64,000 nt of DNA, from the NCBI GenBank assembly GCA_000827205.1, contig KN832563.1:1154765-1218764 (forward strand), given 5' to 3'. Positions within the stretch are counted from its first letter, which is position 1. Every line of letters begins with the position of its first letter. Shown here piece after piece: positions 33,863 through 44,794 of the stretch. Origin of the DNA: Plicaturopsis crispa FD-325 SS-3 (lineage: Eukaryota; Basidiomycota; Agaricomycetes; Amylocorticiales; Amylocorticiaceae). A model generated the notes under the pieces. It was not told the origin of the DNA. It saw nothing but the letters and a program-made list of their open reading frames with translations, and searched no databases. A program made the translations under genes and the position numbers.

Positions 33863-35107
33863 ATGTCCCTCGTCGACGCTAAGCCCCCGCTGCCCCCATA
33901 CCTCGCAGGGGCGACCGATCTTTCCCTCGCCGTCCTCGTTGCTCTGTCGCACACCCTCCCAGCGCCTCTACTTGCGGCTGGATTCGTCGCTTTCACCGTC
34001 CTCAGCTCCTACGGGTGGCAGTACACCGTTGGAGATGCCTGGCTTGACTACGGAGTCGGCGGGACTTTCATGATCGGGATCTTCACCGCGGTCCAATTTC
34101 TGTTTCTCAGCGATACCCTCACAACCATACACCACAAGGACGACAGGGGGCCAGCGCTACAGAAACCGTTTCTGAGCCGCGTATGGTGGGCGCTCTGTCT
34201 GAAGCAAAATATTCGCGGGATTGGGTGGAATATTGAGGTCAGCCTTCTGTTTCCGTCCACGTGCATGCAATTCATTTTGATGGCGCGTATCGGTTAGAAC
34301 GCTCACATCCCGCCGGCATCAAAAACTTCCCGCCGGCACTTTGTCCTCGTGTCGCTCGCGCGCGCAGCCGTCTATTGGCTTATCGCAGACGTATCGCAAG
34401 CGTACCTGCACGCAAATCCATTATTTTCTCTCCGTGGGCCTGATGCTGTTCCTATCACATCGCAAGGTCCATTTCTTCAAGCTCTCAATATTATCGCATG
34501 GTGGGCTACGCCGTACGGCCTCACTGGTCTCGCCCACTCTCTTCTCGCAGCGTCGTCCGTTGCTGTAGGCATGTATCCACCCTCTGCATGGCCGGCCTTC
34601 TTCGGCGCTTGGAGTGATGCGTACACTCTACGCCGTTTCTGGTCGCGCACCTGGCACCATCTCGTCCGGCGCATCTGTGTCGCGTATGGCAAGGCCGTAG
34701 CGCGTGCGCTTGCCTTGAAACCCGGCACCAAGGCAAGCGCGTACACGCAGCTGTACGTCGCCTTCATCGTGTCGTCTATCGTGCACAGTGTCGGCGACTA
34801 CACCATCGACCCTGCGCGCATGGGCACGTCCGCGCCATTTTTCCTCATACAGGCGGTAGTGATCACGGCGGAGGATGCGGCGATTGGGTTGGGGAGGATG
34901 GCGGGGCTTCGGGGCAGCCGCGCGTGGAAGTTACTGGGATATGTGTGGGTGGCTGGATGGTTCTTCGTAATGGTGCCGCCACTGAGCTGGATGTACGCAT
35001 ATGGCGTTGGCGAGGTCTTGCCGGGGAGCATCATTCGACCGCTCTGGCGCGCGTGGGGCCCGCGGCTGGAGATCGACTGGAAAGTGCCTGTGAATGCTCA
35101 ATACTGA
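33863..35107 (+). CDS. wax synthase-like membrane-bound O-acyltransferase
   Basis: Exons 33863-34237 and 34298-35107 give 394 residues in phase. Several hydrophobic helices are visible: AVLVALSHTLPAPLLAAGFVAF, FMIGIFTAVQFLFLS, FVLVSLARAAVYWLIADVSQAYL, IIAWWATPYGLTGLAHSLLA and LLGYVWVAGWFFVMVPPLSW. The family landmarks are NIRGIGWNIE near residue 120, WPAFFGAWSDAYTLRRFWSRTWHHLVRR, and the conserved catalytic-type histidine in AFIVSSIVHSVGDY. Fungal members of this MBOAT-like group acylate terpenoid or fatty alcohols in the ER membrane. No terpene or polyketide gene is adjacent, so the substrate is open. Confidence 0.85.
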
Positions 35108-35502
35108 GCAAGGGGGCCTGTTCAACGTATCGTGCACTTGTAAGCTTTCGGGTCTTTATTTTTATTGTTGTTCCTCTTCATATTGCATGCTCTACAGTAT
35201 ACTACATACCAATATTGTGCCTAGTATTTTACACAGGGATTTGGACTCAACGCTCCTCTTTGTTTTCCTCGCCTCCTTCTGATACAGTACGCCAACAGTA
35301 ACGCTGCAGATTTTTACAGACTCGCGGCCGGCAAATGCCGCGGCTTGCTTATCCGCGATCATTCAAATTGTAGATCGTGCAAAGATCGTGCAATATTGGC
35401 GGTAATCTTCCTGACGGTTTCATTTCTACCACACCCATAGCGCCAACTTCCAGAACGCAAGGTTGGCAGTCCGCGGAGATCTTAAGTCGAGTCACTATCT
35501 TC
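35108..35502. other. intergenic, no gene seen
   Basis: Contains the 3' region of the acyltransferase gene (T-rich near 35150-35290) and the promoter of the methyltransferase gene. A short direct repeat GATCGTGCAA(A/T) occurs at about 35373-35393. Confidence 0.4.
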
Positions 35503-36578
35503 ATGAGCGTTCTGCCCAAGAAAAACGAAGAATACGGGTCCAAGGAATACTGGTCGGTTTCCGCTGGAAATTACATGCACAGAACAGTGACCCATACAAG
35601 TCTCTGACAGGGATAGCCGCTACACCGCGTCCGTGTTCTTTTGGATTCTTGTTGCATGAAGCGCTCATCCATTGTCTACAGGGAAGCGGCCGATGACGCG
35701 TCGTTTGATTGGTTCAAGTCGTACGCGGAGCTGGCGCCGTTTTTGCGCGAGCTCGTCCCAAGTAAAGATGCACGCGTCCTCATGCTAGGGTGCGGGAACT
35801 CGAAGCTCAGTGAGGAGGTACGTGATGCATAATTATCACTGCTGGCGGCGCGGATTGGACTGATAGGGATACATGGTGTAGATGTGGGACGATGGATACA
35901 CGAATATTGTGAACACTGACGTGCGTGAATATCTTTGTTGCGCCGGAAGGACAGCGTTTACTTATGTTCCTAAACATAAAATGATAGTACTCAGCGGTTG
36001 TCATTGAACAGATGTCACGACGGCACGCTTCGCGCACTGGCATGTCTTGTAAGCAGAGTTAGCCTTGGTGTCATGTGGACGCTTACTGAAATGTGGATCG
36101 CGCAAAACGCATTTTATTTCTACGTAGGGCATGAGATGGACGTTCGCGCTCTCGAATTTGAGGATGGTTCGTTCGATGTCGCGATCGACAAGGGAACGAT
36201 GGACGCGATGATGACCACCAAAGATGTTTGGGTGCGTGATAGTTTACACTCTTCTTCATTTTCAACCTCCTCCTTTCCGAAGGCCTTCTTGCTGAGGAAC
36301 CTTCCCATTTGCAGGATCCTCCTCAGCAGGTGATCGACGACTGTACGAAAGAGGTGGACGAGGTCTTGCGGTTCGCTCTCCATTTTACTCATGCGTCATT
36401 GGTTCTCATTTCGATGTTGCTCGTCAGAGTACTGAAGAAGGGCACGGGCGTTTTTGTCTACATGACCTTTGGGCAGCCGCATTTTCGGCGGCGATTTCTT
36501 GAGCGTCCCGGCACAACACTAGAGGTACGACGCTTGGGCGAGGCATTCCACTACTTTCTGTATATCGTGCGGACATGA
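35503..36578 (+). CDS. METTL13/EEF1AKMT4-like class I methyltransferase
   Basis: Eight exons fit phase exactly: 35503-35552, 35611-35628 (18 nt), 35682-35817, 35882-35920, 35988-36048, 36128-36231, 36315-36370 and 36428-36578. They give 204 residues. The product starts MSVLPKKNEEYGSKEYW and continues DSRYTAEAADDASFDWFKSYAEL. SAM motif I is VLMLGCGNSKLSEE, then YTNIVNTDYSAVVIEQM, FEDGSFDVAIDKGTMDAMM, and the family C-terminus LGEAFHYFLYIVRT. Homologues methylate lysines of translation elongation factor 1A. The residues DSRYT come from the 18-nt microexon, which restores the conserved YWD-x-RY motif. Most introns are 50-80 nt. Confidence 0.88.
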
Positions 36579-37004
36579 AGATTACCTTGTATCAAAGCTA
36601 TGGGTGCGTGTTAGTACTTGTGCACCCGTGTTTTGGTTGACTGAGCTGTCAACTTGCCATGTTGGGAGATCCAAGATTTGATGTCATCATGTCGAGATCA
36701 CGAGCATCTTTACTTTCTTGACACCCTCTCCTCTGCCGTCGAACCATTTGTCCTACATCCGACCGACGTCCGATTCAACATCAGGTTGGCGCTCATCCGT
36801 ACGCATATGGTCTGATTCTTGAGGCCAATTGGCGTCAAAAACGTCGGAGCATTGGGCCGACCAGCTCTCACACGGTTTATACATATTACCAAGTAGAGGT
36901 CTGCGGCAGTTTGTATATATACTGTGCATCCACGACGGAATGCTCTTGGGGCCTCTACGCTCAGCCATCGACACATTGTTGTCACGGTAGCAGTGCAGCT
37001 TAGG
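36579..37004. other. intergenic upstream of the first PQ-loop gene
   Basis: No gene seen. TTATACATAT and TATATATACTG at about 36876-36920 are candidate TATA elements about 90-130 bp before the start codon. Confidence 0.4.
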
Positions 37005-38235
37005 ATGCCATACAATCACGTTGCAGAGAATGTCCTCGGTACAGCGGGTGAGTCGGCACGGTTATTATCTTCTACTATCCGTCTTATCGCATGCGGCGCG
37101 TCGTCGATTAACCATTTTATCACAGGTACTATATGCTGGACTATCCAACTTATCCCACAGCTCTGGAAGTCCTGGCGCTCGAAATCAACAGAAGGGCTCT
37201 CGCCCTGGCTTGTGTGCGTTTGCTTATCTATATCAGTCCCTTGTTATGGCGGACCGCTGATCTACTTCCTCGTAGTTTCTCATGGGGCGTCTCCGGCGCC
37301 TTCCTGGGCGTTTATGCTATCGTGCAAAACCTCAATATTCCGCTCATTATTCAACCTCAACTATTTGGATTACTTTCACTCGTGTCTTGGACTCAGGTGC
37401 GTTGGTGATAGACGACGCGGTGTCCATGCCAGATTTTGCTTACTATCGGCACCGACAGTGTATGCACTATGACAAGAAGTGGACCCCAAAACGCTGTGTG
37501 ATACTACTTTTCACGTTGTGCGCCGTCCTAGGCGGGTTTGAAGCGGGTATGGTATTTGCAGTGAAGGCATGGGATCTCCTTGGATTTGTTTTGCCCAGGT
37601 TAACCTTACCCAAGCTATTGCGCTTTGGATTGTGACAGCCGGCATGGAACAAAGGAAACAAAGGACCCGTCGAAGCTTTCGGCATAATCAGTAGCGTGCT
37701 GATCTCGTTATCACTGCTGTATGTTCACCGCTTTTGACCTCTGTTCAGGGAATGAGTTTCTACTCCAGTCCCCAATACTACGAAATATGGAAGCACAAGG
37801 AGGTCATTGGGATCAGTGTGCCATTCATGCTCATTGATCTCCTGGGAGGTCTCTTCTCCGATCTGTCACTCGTATACCGGGCCGACTTTGACGTAGTCGC
37901 AGGCGTCACGTATAGCATCGTGGTGGTCCGTCCAAATGTTTACTCTCTTTGTCTTCGAATGCTGAAATGCTCCTACTTCTTGATATGTTTAGGTCATGGA
38001 CGGTGTCGTAATCATTGCTGCCTGCATTCTGAACCCAATTGCGGCTCACCGGCGCAAACGAGAGAGACACGCTGAGCCGGGGCACGATCATGACATGATG
38101 AATGCTGCAGGTACGATGGATCCAGAGTCAGCGTGTCGTGCAGATTCGGGCCAAGCAGGTCCACGACAGTCGCCATCGCACACCATTAACCCCGTTGCGC
38201 CCGAACAGGGTGGCGATGCCGTCAAAGTAGATTAG
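37005..38235 (+). CDS. PQ-loop repeat membrane protein, copy 1
   Basis: ATG 37005 (MPYNHVAENVLGTAG), first exon end 37047, several exons, TAG at 38235. The two PQ-loop motifs are TIQLIPQLWKSWRSKSTEGLS and SPQYYEIWKHKEVIGIS. Helices in between include SWGVSGAFLGVYAIVQNLN, IIQPQLFGLLSLVSWTQ, CVILLFTLCAVLGGFEAGMVF and AFGIISSVLISLSLL, for seven transmembrane segments in all. The cytosolic tail after NPIAAHRRKRERHAE is hydrophilic. PQ-loop proteins of this kind are cystinosin/Ypq-type vacuolar amino-acid exporters or related receptors-like proteins; the substrate is not deducible. The gene is a tandem duplicate of the one at 38746-40084. Confidence 0.85.
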
Positions 38236-38745
38236 TTTATGATACGTTACGAAAGTGAACCACAGGACTTGCCGTTCTGAGTGAGAAGAACCGTTTTAAT
38301 GACCGGCTAAGTTGTCCGAGTCGCGTCCCTTCCCCGGTCGCCTGGTTGATTCTGCCCTTCGATTCCGCCTGTCTGTGAGAAAAGTCGGCCTGACTTTTGC
38401 CCTCCATGCGCGTCTTCCGCATGCACGGCTGCTGTCGGCAGCAAATACATGCGGTTCGTTCTCTTGTCCTGACAGCTTTTCTGGAGTTGCGGGCGGACGC
38501 TGCGTGCGGTGCCAGCCGCGGCGCAAGAAAAGTTGACCCATGCGTGCTAGCGGGCCCCTGGCGTCATCCGAGCCAAGTTTTTCTATGTGCCCCAAATGAC
38601 CAAGACGCAAAACATATATTTGTCCGGCCGTGCATGCGTCTCTTCGATCAGGTTCTTTTACCCAGCCACTGCCGTAGATATATGGCTTCCTCGACAGCCA
38701 TCTAGAGCCGACTCGTGTATCCCATAGAGGTCCAGTTGTAGGTAC
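38236..38745. other. intergenic between the tandem PQ-loop genes
   Basis: A 510-bp spacer holds the promoter of copy 2. No gene seen. Confidence 0.4.
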
Positions 38746-40084
38746 ATGCCCGCAAATCCAGTCGCAGAGAACGTTCTCGGGACAATCGGTACGCGCCATG
38801 TGGATCGGAGCTACTATTCTCCTTAGCCGCAGCTAACTTTGTCTCACTATCTAATGTTGGGCTATGGCACTCTGAATCGTTCACAGGGACCATATGTTGG
38901 ACCATCCAGCTCCTTCCACAAATATGGAAGTCGTGGCGTGAAAAATCGACACAGGGACTCTCCCATTGGCTAGTGTGAGTCTTATTTCATCGTTCTCCCT
39001 CGTCGCCGAGCTAAAAGGATACTACCAGCCTAGTGTGGGGAATATCCGGCGCCTTCCTAGGCGTCTATTCTGTCGTACAAAATCTTAATATCCCGCTCAT
39101 TCTTCAACCCCAGCTATTTACGGCACTGTCGCTTGTGTCTTGGTGTCAGGTGAGCTCGCCTTTCCGCTCAATTGTTCTGTGAGCACATAACTTGACATTG
39201 CAATTAACGCTCGCAACACAACAGTGTCTCTACTACGACAAGAAATGGCCATTCGCACGATGCGCGGTCATCTTTATCTCGACTTGCATTGCTCTCGGCG
39301 GGTTTGAAGCTGGAATGATATTCGCTATCACGGTGCGTTAGAAACTCGCTCAAAAAAGGAAGATATCTGCGTAGACGGATCTGCACCATTCCCATTTGCG
39401 TCACCCTCTCACCTTCATCCTACTGAATACATATTATCTCCCTGGTAGCCGGCGTATGACAGAGGGAATATCCGAGCCGTGCAATTTTTTGGGGTGTTCA
39501 GTAGCGTCTTAATATCGGCCGCTTTGGTGTACGTCCTTCTGCAACATCTGCCTGACAGCTTCACTTACTAACGGCGTTGTGTATCTATGTGGTTCGTCCC
39601 TCGCAGGCCGCAATACATTGAAATATGGAAATACAAAGAAGTACTCGGAATCAGCGTGCTGTTCATGGTCGTAGACCTCATGGGCGGCGTCTTCTCCGAC
39701 CTGTCCCTCGCATTCAAGGCGGAATTCGATGTCATTGCGGGCATCACGTATAGCCTCGTAGTGGTACGTTTCATCTTGACTGTCTGAGTATGGGCGCTGA
39801 CTTGCCCCCAGGTGCTGGATGGCATCGTTATACTCATGGCACTGATATTGAATCCTCGCGCGGAGCGCAGACGGAAGCGTGAAGCAGAGCTGCGGGCTTT
39901 GGAGGAGGCCGCAGGAGATGGTGTGGATACGGTTGTAATGGAGGAGACGACATCTACGCCACCCACCAATTCAAGTGAAGTACGCCAGGCCGATGCTCGC
40001 ACGTCATCTCATAGCATTCTGCATGCCGGAGTGGTGGACAAGGAACATATAGATGGGGAGGTGGTGGACAACGAGAAGGCTTGA
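38746..40084 (+). CDS. PQ-loop repeat membrane protein, copy 2
   Basis: ATG 38746 (MPANPVAENVLGTIG). The exon pattern parallels copy 1. Motifs are TIQLLPQIWKSWREKSTQGLS and RPQYIEIWKYKEVLGIS, with WGISGAFLGVYSVVQNLN, LQPQLFTALSLVSWCQ, CIALGGFEAGMIFAIT and VFSSVLISAALV between them. The loop GVFSDLSLAFKAEFDVIAGITYS matches copy 1 closely. The tail after NPRAERRRKREAELRALEEA is longer and unlike copy 1, so the soluble C-termini have diverged while the membrane core is constrained. The same transporter family is inferred. Confidence 0.85.
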
Positions 40085-40354
40085 GTGAGGAGCAGGAAAT
40101 GCATGGACAGACATCAGAAACCACGGACGGTACGCGCATACTTTACCTTACCACCTATACTGTTGTATATTGCGAGAACAGTACGAAACGTGCATTACGC
40201 GTTTGGCGCAACGATGTAAAAATCCGCGTGCACTGGATAAAATGAGAGAAAAGGACAACTATTCATTAGATATGTAATGCACTCCAAGTACCACTATAGC
40301 ATGAAGGAAATCGAACCACCCACGCACGATCCATGCGATATACTCCATCTCATC

Positions 40355-41498
40355 TCATCCGCGACTACTTGATCGGTTTGGGGCATTGGGGTGCGGAGGA
40401 ACCGCTGTGTTTTCCCTCCCGTTCGGCAGAGAACGCCCAGCCTCGTCCTCATCAAACAACACATCATTTCCAGCTCCCTCCCCCTGCGCTTCCCGGCTTC
40501 CAGTCCCATTACCCAGCCCATTACCATTTGGATATTTGCCAAGGGAACTCTTCCCGCGTTTCGCCCCCGGCGCGCCGACGAAATCATGCATGCTCGAAAT
40601 TGACCCCGACCCGGGTGTGCGCAGAGGCACGCGGTAGAAGTCTTCGATTTCCTCGTCCTCGTCAGCGAGAGAGGTATCGTAGGCGGCAGCTGGAGCTGCG
40701 GAGAATGAACCTGCAGCAGCACGCGTATGGGGGAGGGAGCGGTAGGAACCCTTGCGCAGGTGCGAAGCATACGAGTAGATCAGAAGCGAAAAATATATCT
40801 GTGTATGCGATGTATAAGGCGATGTATAAGCAGAGCTGGAAGCATGGTTGGACGGAACGACTGACCTTGGAAAGCCAGGAAATGATGATGACCGCTGCTG
40901 CGGTGCCTTTCTCCAAGTTCCATATCGTCAGAGCAGCGAGGGTACGCTCTGCCTCTGTCATGTTCAGGGTGGTGGTAGGACCAGCTTTCATCATGGCCTC
41001 CTGTGCAGCAGAGTTTGCTTGTCGCCGTCCGTCGTGCGGCGTGTACATCCACCACATAACTGCGAAGAATGCTGTCCACGCCGTCGAAACGACGTGGTCT
41101 GCGAAGAAGAGGTGTGCAAAATAAAGCGTTTGCTTCGGGTCTTCCTGTGAGCAGAGTTAGACATTAGACGCGCACAAGGGACACCGCGCGACTGACGTGT
41201 TTGACGGCCTTGAGGCCCCAAACGAGTGCAACGAGCGCGGCGACGGAGTAGATGTAAAGGCTGAGCTGAGCAAAGGACCCGCCTGCCCCAGTTAGCACTG
41301 CGATGAGGCCGTACACGCCAGCAACCTTATTGAGCATCTGCAAATAGCGTTCAGTCTACCGCTACGCGATCTGAAAACGGAAAGGACAAGACGCACGGCG
41401 AAGAGCAGGGCTACGGTGACTCCCGTTTTGAGATCGAGTACGCCGAGAAACGAGGCGAGGGGCCAAAGCCGCCATTCAGGACGCAGCATCAACTTCAT
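40355..41498 (-). CDS. KEI1: Kei1-like inositolphosphorylceramide synthase subunit (DUF1753)
   Basis: ATG 41498 (MKLMLRPEWRLWPLASF) to the stop at 40355, four or five exons. Landmarks are LGVLDLKTGVTVALLFA, MLNKVAGVYGLIAVLTGAGGS, AQLSLYIYSVAALVALVWGLKAVKH, EDPKQTLYFAHLFFADHVVS, TAWTAFFAVMWWMYTPHDGR and RRQANSAAQEAMM. Four hydrophobic helices precede a cytosolic Ser/Gly-rich tail (TPGSGSISSMHDFVGAP..) rich in possible sorting or phosphorylation sites. In yeast Kei1 binds the catalytic subunit Aur1 in the Golgi and is needed for complex sphingolipid synthesis. Assignment rests on the ordered match to the DUF1753 pattern. Confidence 0.88.
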
Positions 41499-41710
41499 CA
41501 GTGGGTCATGTAGGAGAGAACGAGAGAAAAGTAAAGACGGGCTGGAAACGAGCGGCAAGTTTGCGCGGCTGCTGTACTTGCACTCCGTTTACAGGACGGG
41601 CTGTTGCTGATGTAAGCATCCTCCTCTCTCTTTCCTCCTCCTCAATTATTCCCTGCAAATAATTCCCTGCCTACTTATTTTTCTCTTTGTCGTCCCCCTT
41701 TTGCAAGTCC
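41499..41710. promoter_or_regulatory. 212-bp divergent promoter, Kei1 / eIF4E2
   Basis: Start codons face away over 212 bp. The region is strongly C/T-rich on the plus strand (41617-41700, CTCCTCTCTCTTTCCTCCTCC), a common fungal core-promoter pattern. Confidence 0.5.
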
Positions 41711-42778
41711 ATGGCCAGCTATTTCTCCAATCACTCCCAGTCCCGTTTCCTGGCGAACTCGTCTCCGTCCGTTACACAAACGCAGACGCATCCGGCTTCT
41801 GCAGCGTCCGTACTCAGTTCCGACGGACCCTCACCCGTCGCACCGCGTTCGCGACTTCCCTCTTCAAAGCATTTCTCAACCTCCCTATCCTTCACAGCCG
41901 ACGACAAGTCGCATCCGAAGGAAAAGGCCGCCGCAGTCAGCGGCGCGGCGAACGGTGCTGCAGGTGTACACCCGCTCAGAAACACGTATGTTCGTACCCT
42001 GAAGCGCGTTATTATGGTCGGTTTGCTGACTTTTTGCTATCTGCTATCGCACTGTTAGATGGGTCTACTGGTTTAGGCAGCAACGTGCCCCAGGGAACAA
42101 AATCACCAGTTATGAGGAGGGCATAAAGAAAATTTCTGCGTTCAGCTCCGTACGCGCGCCCATTCATCATCTAAACCTTCGGCGTAGCTGATATTGTGAC
42201 GCAGGTCGAGTCCTACTGGTCCCTGTGGACACATCTCCATCCACCGTCGCAGCTCCAGCCGACCACCGATTATCTGCTGTTCCACTCTGCCGTGCGCAGG
42301 CCAGTCTGGGAAGACCCGCTGAATCTCTCGGGCGGAAAATGGATCATTCGCTTGAAGAAAGGTGTTGCAGACCGTGTCTGGGAAGACCTGGTCCTTGCCA
42401 TCATTGGCGACCAGTTCAATGACGAGACCGACGCGGAGACGGGAGAATGGCCAGAGATCTGCGGCTGCACTATCAGTGTGCGGCAGAGCGAGGACATCGT
42501 GAGCATATGGAACAGGACGGACGAGGCAAAGATGCGAGAGACGATCAGGTGCGACTTGCCCCACTGCGACGCGGCAACAACCGTGCTGACTGACGGCGTC
42601 TAGGGACACGATACGCAGGGTGTTGAACCTGCCACTCGCAACGATTATGGAGTACAAATCCAACAATGGCAAGTGTTTTCCTTCAGTCGGTGTGCTCATG
42701 CCTGACGTCCGCGCAGACTCTATGCAAGACAAGTCGAGCTTCCGCAATTCTGCCATTGACCGGACACCGTTGTCCTGA
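41711..42778 (+). CDS. eIF4E type 2 (4EHP-like) cap-binding protein
   Basis: Exons 41711-41985, 42059-42149, 42205-42548, 42604-42668 and 42717-42778 give 278 residues. The first 85 are disordered Ser/Ala-rich. The domain reads HPLRNTWVYWFRQQRAPGNK, ITSYEEGIKKISAFSSVESYW, VWEDPLNLSGGKWIIRLKKG, VWEDLVLAIIGDQF and DTIRRVLNLPLATIMEYKSNN. A Tyr (TSYEEG) replaces the first cap-stacking Trp of canonical eIF4E, and GGKWIIRLKKG is nearer to metazoan 4EHP than to eIF4E1. Such proteins bind the m7G cap but repress translation of selected mRNAs. The last intron is GC-AG (GC at 42669-42670), inferred from homology and phase. Confidence 0.9.
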
Positions 42779-42962
42779 CCAAAGAGGGGCGTCTTTTATT
42801 TACATCTCGGACGACGCGCATGTTGTACCTGCTACCTGCAAATTACTATTATTGACAGTCTTTTTTATTGCAAAACCGGATATTAAAATGAAGGCACGTG
42901 TCATTGGTAAGTTAACTTGTCATCTGAGCTTGTGGCTGCGTAACGGCTATGCCTTCTCCTTG

Positions 42963-42970
42963 TATAAATG
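42963..42970 (+). promoter_or_regulatory. TATA box of the MsrB gene
   Basis: TATAAATG lies about 80 bp upstream of the MsrB start codon at 43046, in a suitable place for a fungal core promoter. Confidence 0.5.
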
Positions 42971-43045
42971 CTCAGACGTTTAGTTCAGATCCGGACCCCA
43001 CATAAACAGCTCGCACATATCACTTCGACACAATCTCTACGAAAT

Positions 43046-43628
43046 ATGTCTTCCAACGGACTACCAAAGTCAGACACTGAATGGCGCGCCGTGCTTTCTC
43101 CGGAACAGGTGAGCTGACTTGCACGCGAAAGCAACTCGCAACTTATCGCAATGGACACAGTTCAGAATCCTTAGGCAGAAGGGTACCGAGGCCCCTGGCA
43201 CTGGCAAATACGACAAATTCTCTGAGCCCGGAGTCTATGCATGTGCTGGATGCGGCACGCCGCTTTACAAGAGCGCGACCAAATTCAACAGCGGATGTGG
43301 TTGGCCTGCATTCTTCGATGGTACGTACAGGCTGCGATCTCCCTACTGTCGAACCTCGCTGAAACCAATCCTACAGCGATCCCGGGGGCGGTCAGCCGTC
43401 ACGAGGATAGCTCGATGTTCATGAAACGCATAGAAATCACTTGCACAAAGTGTGGGGGTCATCTAGGGCATGTGTTCCAGGGAGAGGGATTCGATACACC
43501 CAGTCAGTATATTCCCGGCCTTATAGAAGGTTTTTGCCGTAACTGATGGGTTTGCCTCGACAGCGGACGAGAGGCACTGCGTTAACTCTGTCTCCCTGAG
43601 CTTCAAAGAAGAGGGAGGGAAGAACTGA
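43046..43628 (+). CDS. msrB: peptide-methionine (R)-S-oxide reductase MsrB
   Basis: Exons 43046-43108, 43161-43320, 43377-43502 and 43564-43628 give 137 residues. Landmarks are [64 protein letters not shown], and [11 protein letters not shown] with the catalytic Cys. The two CxxC pairs (CAGCG, CTKCG) bind zinc. The enzyme reduces methionine-R-sulfoxide in proteins, using thioredoxin, as part of oxidative-stress repair. The lack of an obvious presequence suggests a cytosolic form. Confidence 0.95.
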
Positions 43629-43877
43629 ACGTTGACCGTTGTACTACTTATATCGCATGTATACGGACGTTGATACTGAGGTCGTACTAACGAGGCTCAG
43701 TTTTCCATCATTAATCTCGGATCGTCCATTCTCGAGAAACTAATACCGTAAAATTGAGCCTATGGAACAAGAATCGGAAGGGGTGCGCGTCACTTCATGA
43801 TACAGGGATAAGCGGCGAGGCAGCGTAGGCCGCGGTATGGTAGATGTAAGTTGGTATGCAGGGATCGGGAGACGCAT

Positions 43878-44560
43878 TCAAAGACCCTCCATGCTGGCGA
43901 CCAGCTCGTCGAGCTCTTGTTTCGATTGGCGGTATTTCGCTTGGGCGTCCTGAGTAAGCGGAACAAGTTGAGCTATAGCCAAATCGAATCGGTAGGAGAT
44001 CGGAAGGGGTACGCACCTCGTACTTCTTCTCCCACATGTCGCGCTCCTGCTCGACACGCGACACTTGGCGTTCAAAGTGTTCCGCCTTGACATCAACCTG
44101 CCGCAGCCTGTGCAGCCACACACAGGATCAACAATGCGATACACAACTGATCATACGAGAAACAACGCACTTCTCGACAGTCTCCTTGACGTTCTTCTCG
44201 GCAGCGTCTAGCTCCTCCTCGAGGAGCTGGATCTTGCGTGTGAGACCCTCGTTCGTGCTCTTAGCACCCTCGCCCTCCTCCTGCGCCGCTTTGAGTTCGG
44301 CGAGCTTTGCCTCGGTCTTCTCGAGATCGGCGTCGAGAATGGATAGCTTGTGTTGCAGCGACGTGATGTCCTGGTCTTTCTCGAGTATCTGTTGTTCGTA
44401 CTTCTTGTTCTTGGCCTCTGCCTCCTCCGCCCGTGCTACGGCATTGTCGGCTTCGATGCGGAGCTGGTTGAGTTTCTGCACGCAGATTCGAATATCGCAC
44501 GCGTCAGTACGCCCTTCCGTGGCGGCCAAGGCGGCGACATACCTCTTTGATCTTGTCCAT
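43878..44560 (-). CDS. tropomyosin (Cdc8/Tpm1-like)
   Basis: ATG 44560 (MDKIKE) in a tiny first exon, then MNQLRIEADNAVARAEEAEAKNKKYEQ.., ending with LDELVASMEGL at 43878; about five exons. The product is about 160 residues of continuous heptad coiled coil, rich in Glu, Lys, Ala and Leu, with no Pro. This is the size of fission-yeast Cdc8. Tropomyosin polymerises along formin-nucleated actin cables and rings, giving polarised growth and cytokinesis. The start Met-Asp-Lys-Ile-Lys is classical for fungal tropomyosins, where N-acetylation governs actin binding. Confidence 0.92.
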
Positions 44561-44794
44561 GGCCGCTGGAGAATGCACTGAAAGACTGACTGAAACACAG
44601 CAGCGGACGAGTGCTGGGCGAGGACCTATAAAGCGGAGTTTGAATATAAAGAGCCCGTGGGAACATTCACGTGTGCTCGCAGCCAGAGGGTCCTCCTAAT
44701 TTATCATTATTATTCAAACCTGCTTTACCATCTTGTCCCAAATCTTTATCATATCCGTCGCCGCCCTGCACTATCCTGTTCCCGTCACAAACTA
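44561..44794. promoter_or_regulatory. divergent promoter, tropomyosin / DUF2408 gene
   Basis: A 234-bp shared upstream region. A plus-strand TATAAAG at about 44630-44636 and AATATAAAG at 44645-44653 are candidate TATA boxes for the DUF2408 gene. Confidence 0.4.

Noticed and set aside
40300-40330. Reverse-strand GGTTCGATTTCC as tRNA B box
   Set aside because: No matching A box at proper distance and no acceptor stem; lies in the Kei1 3' region.
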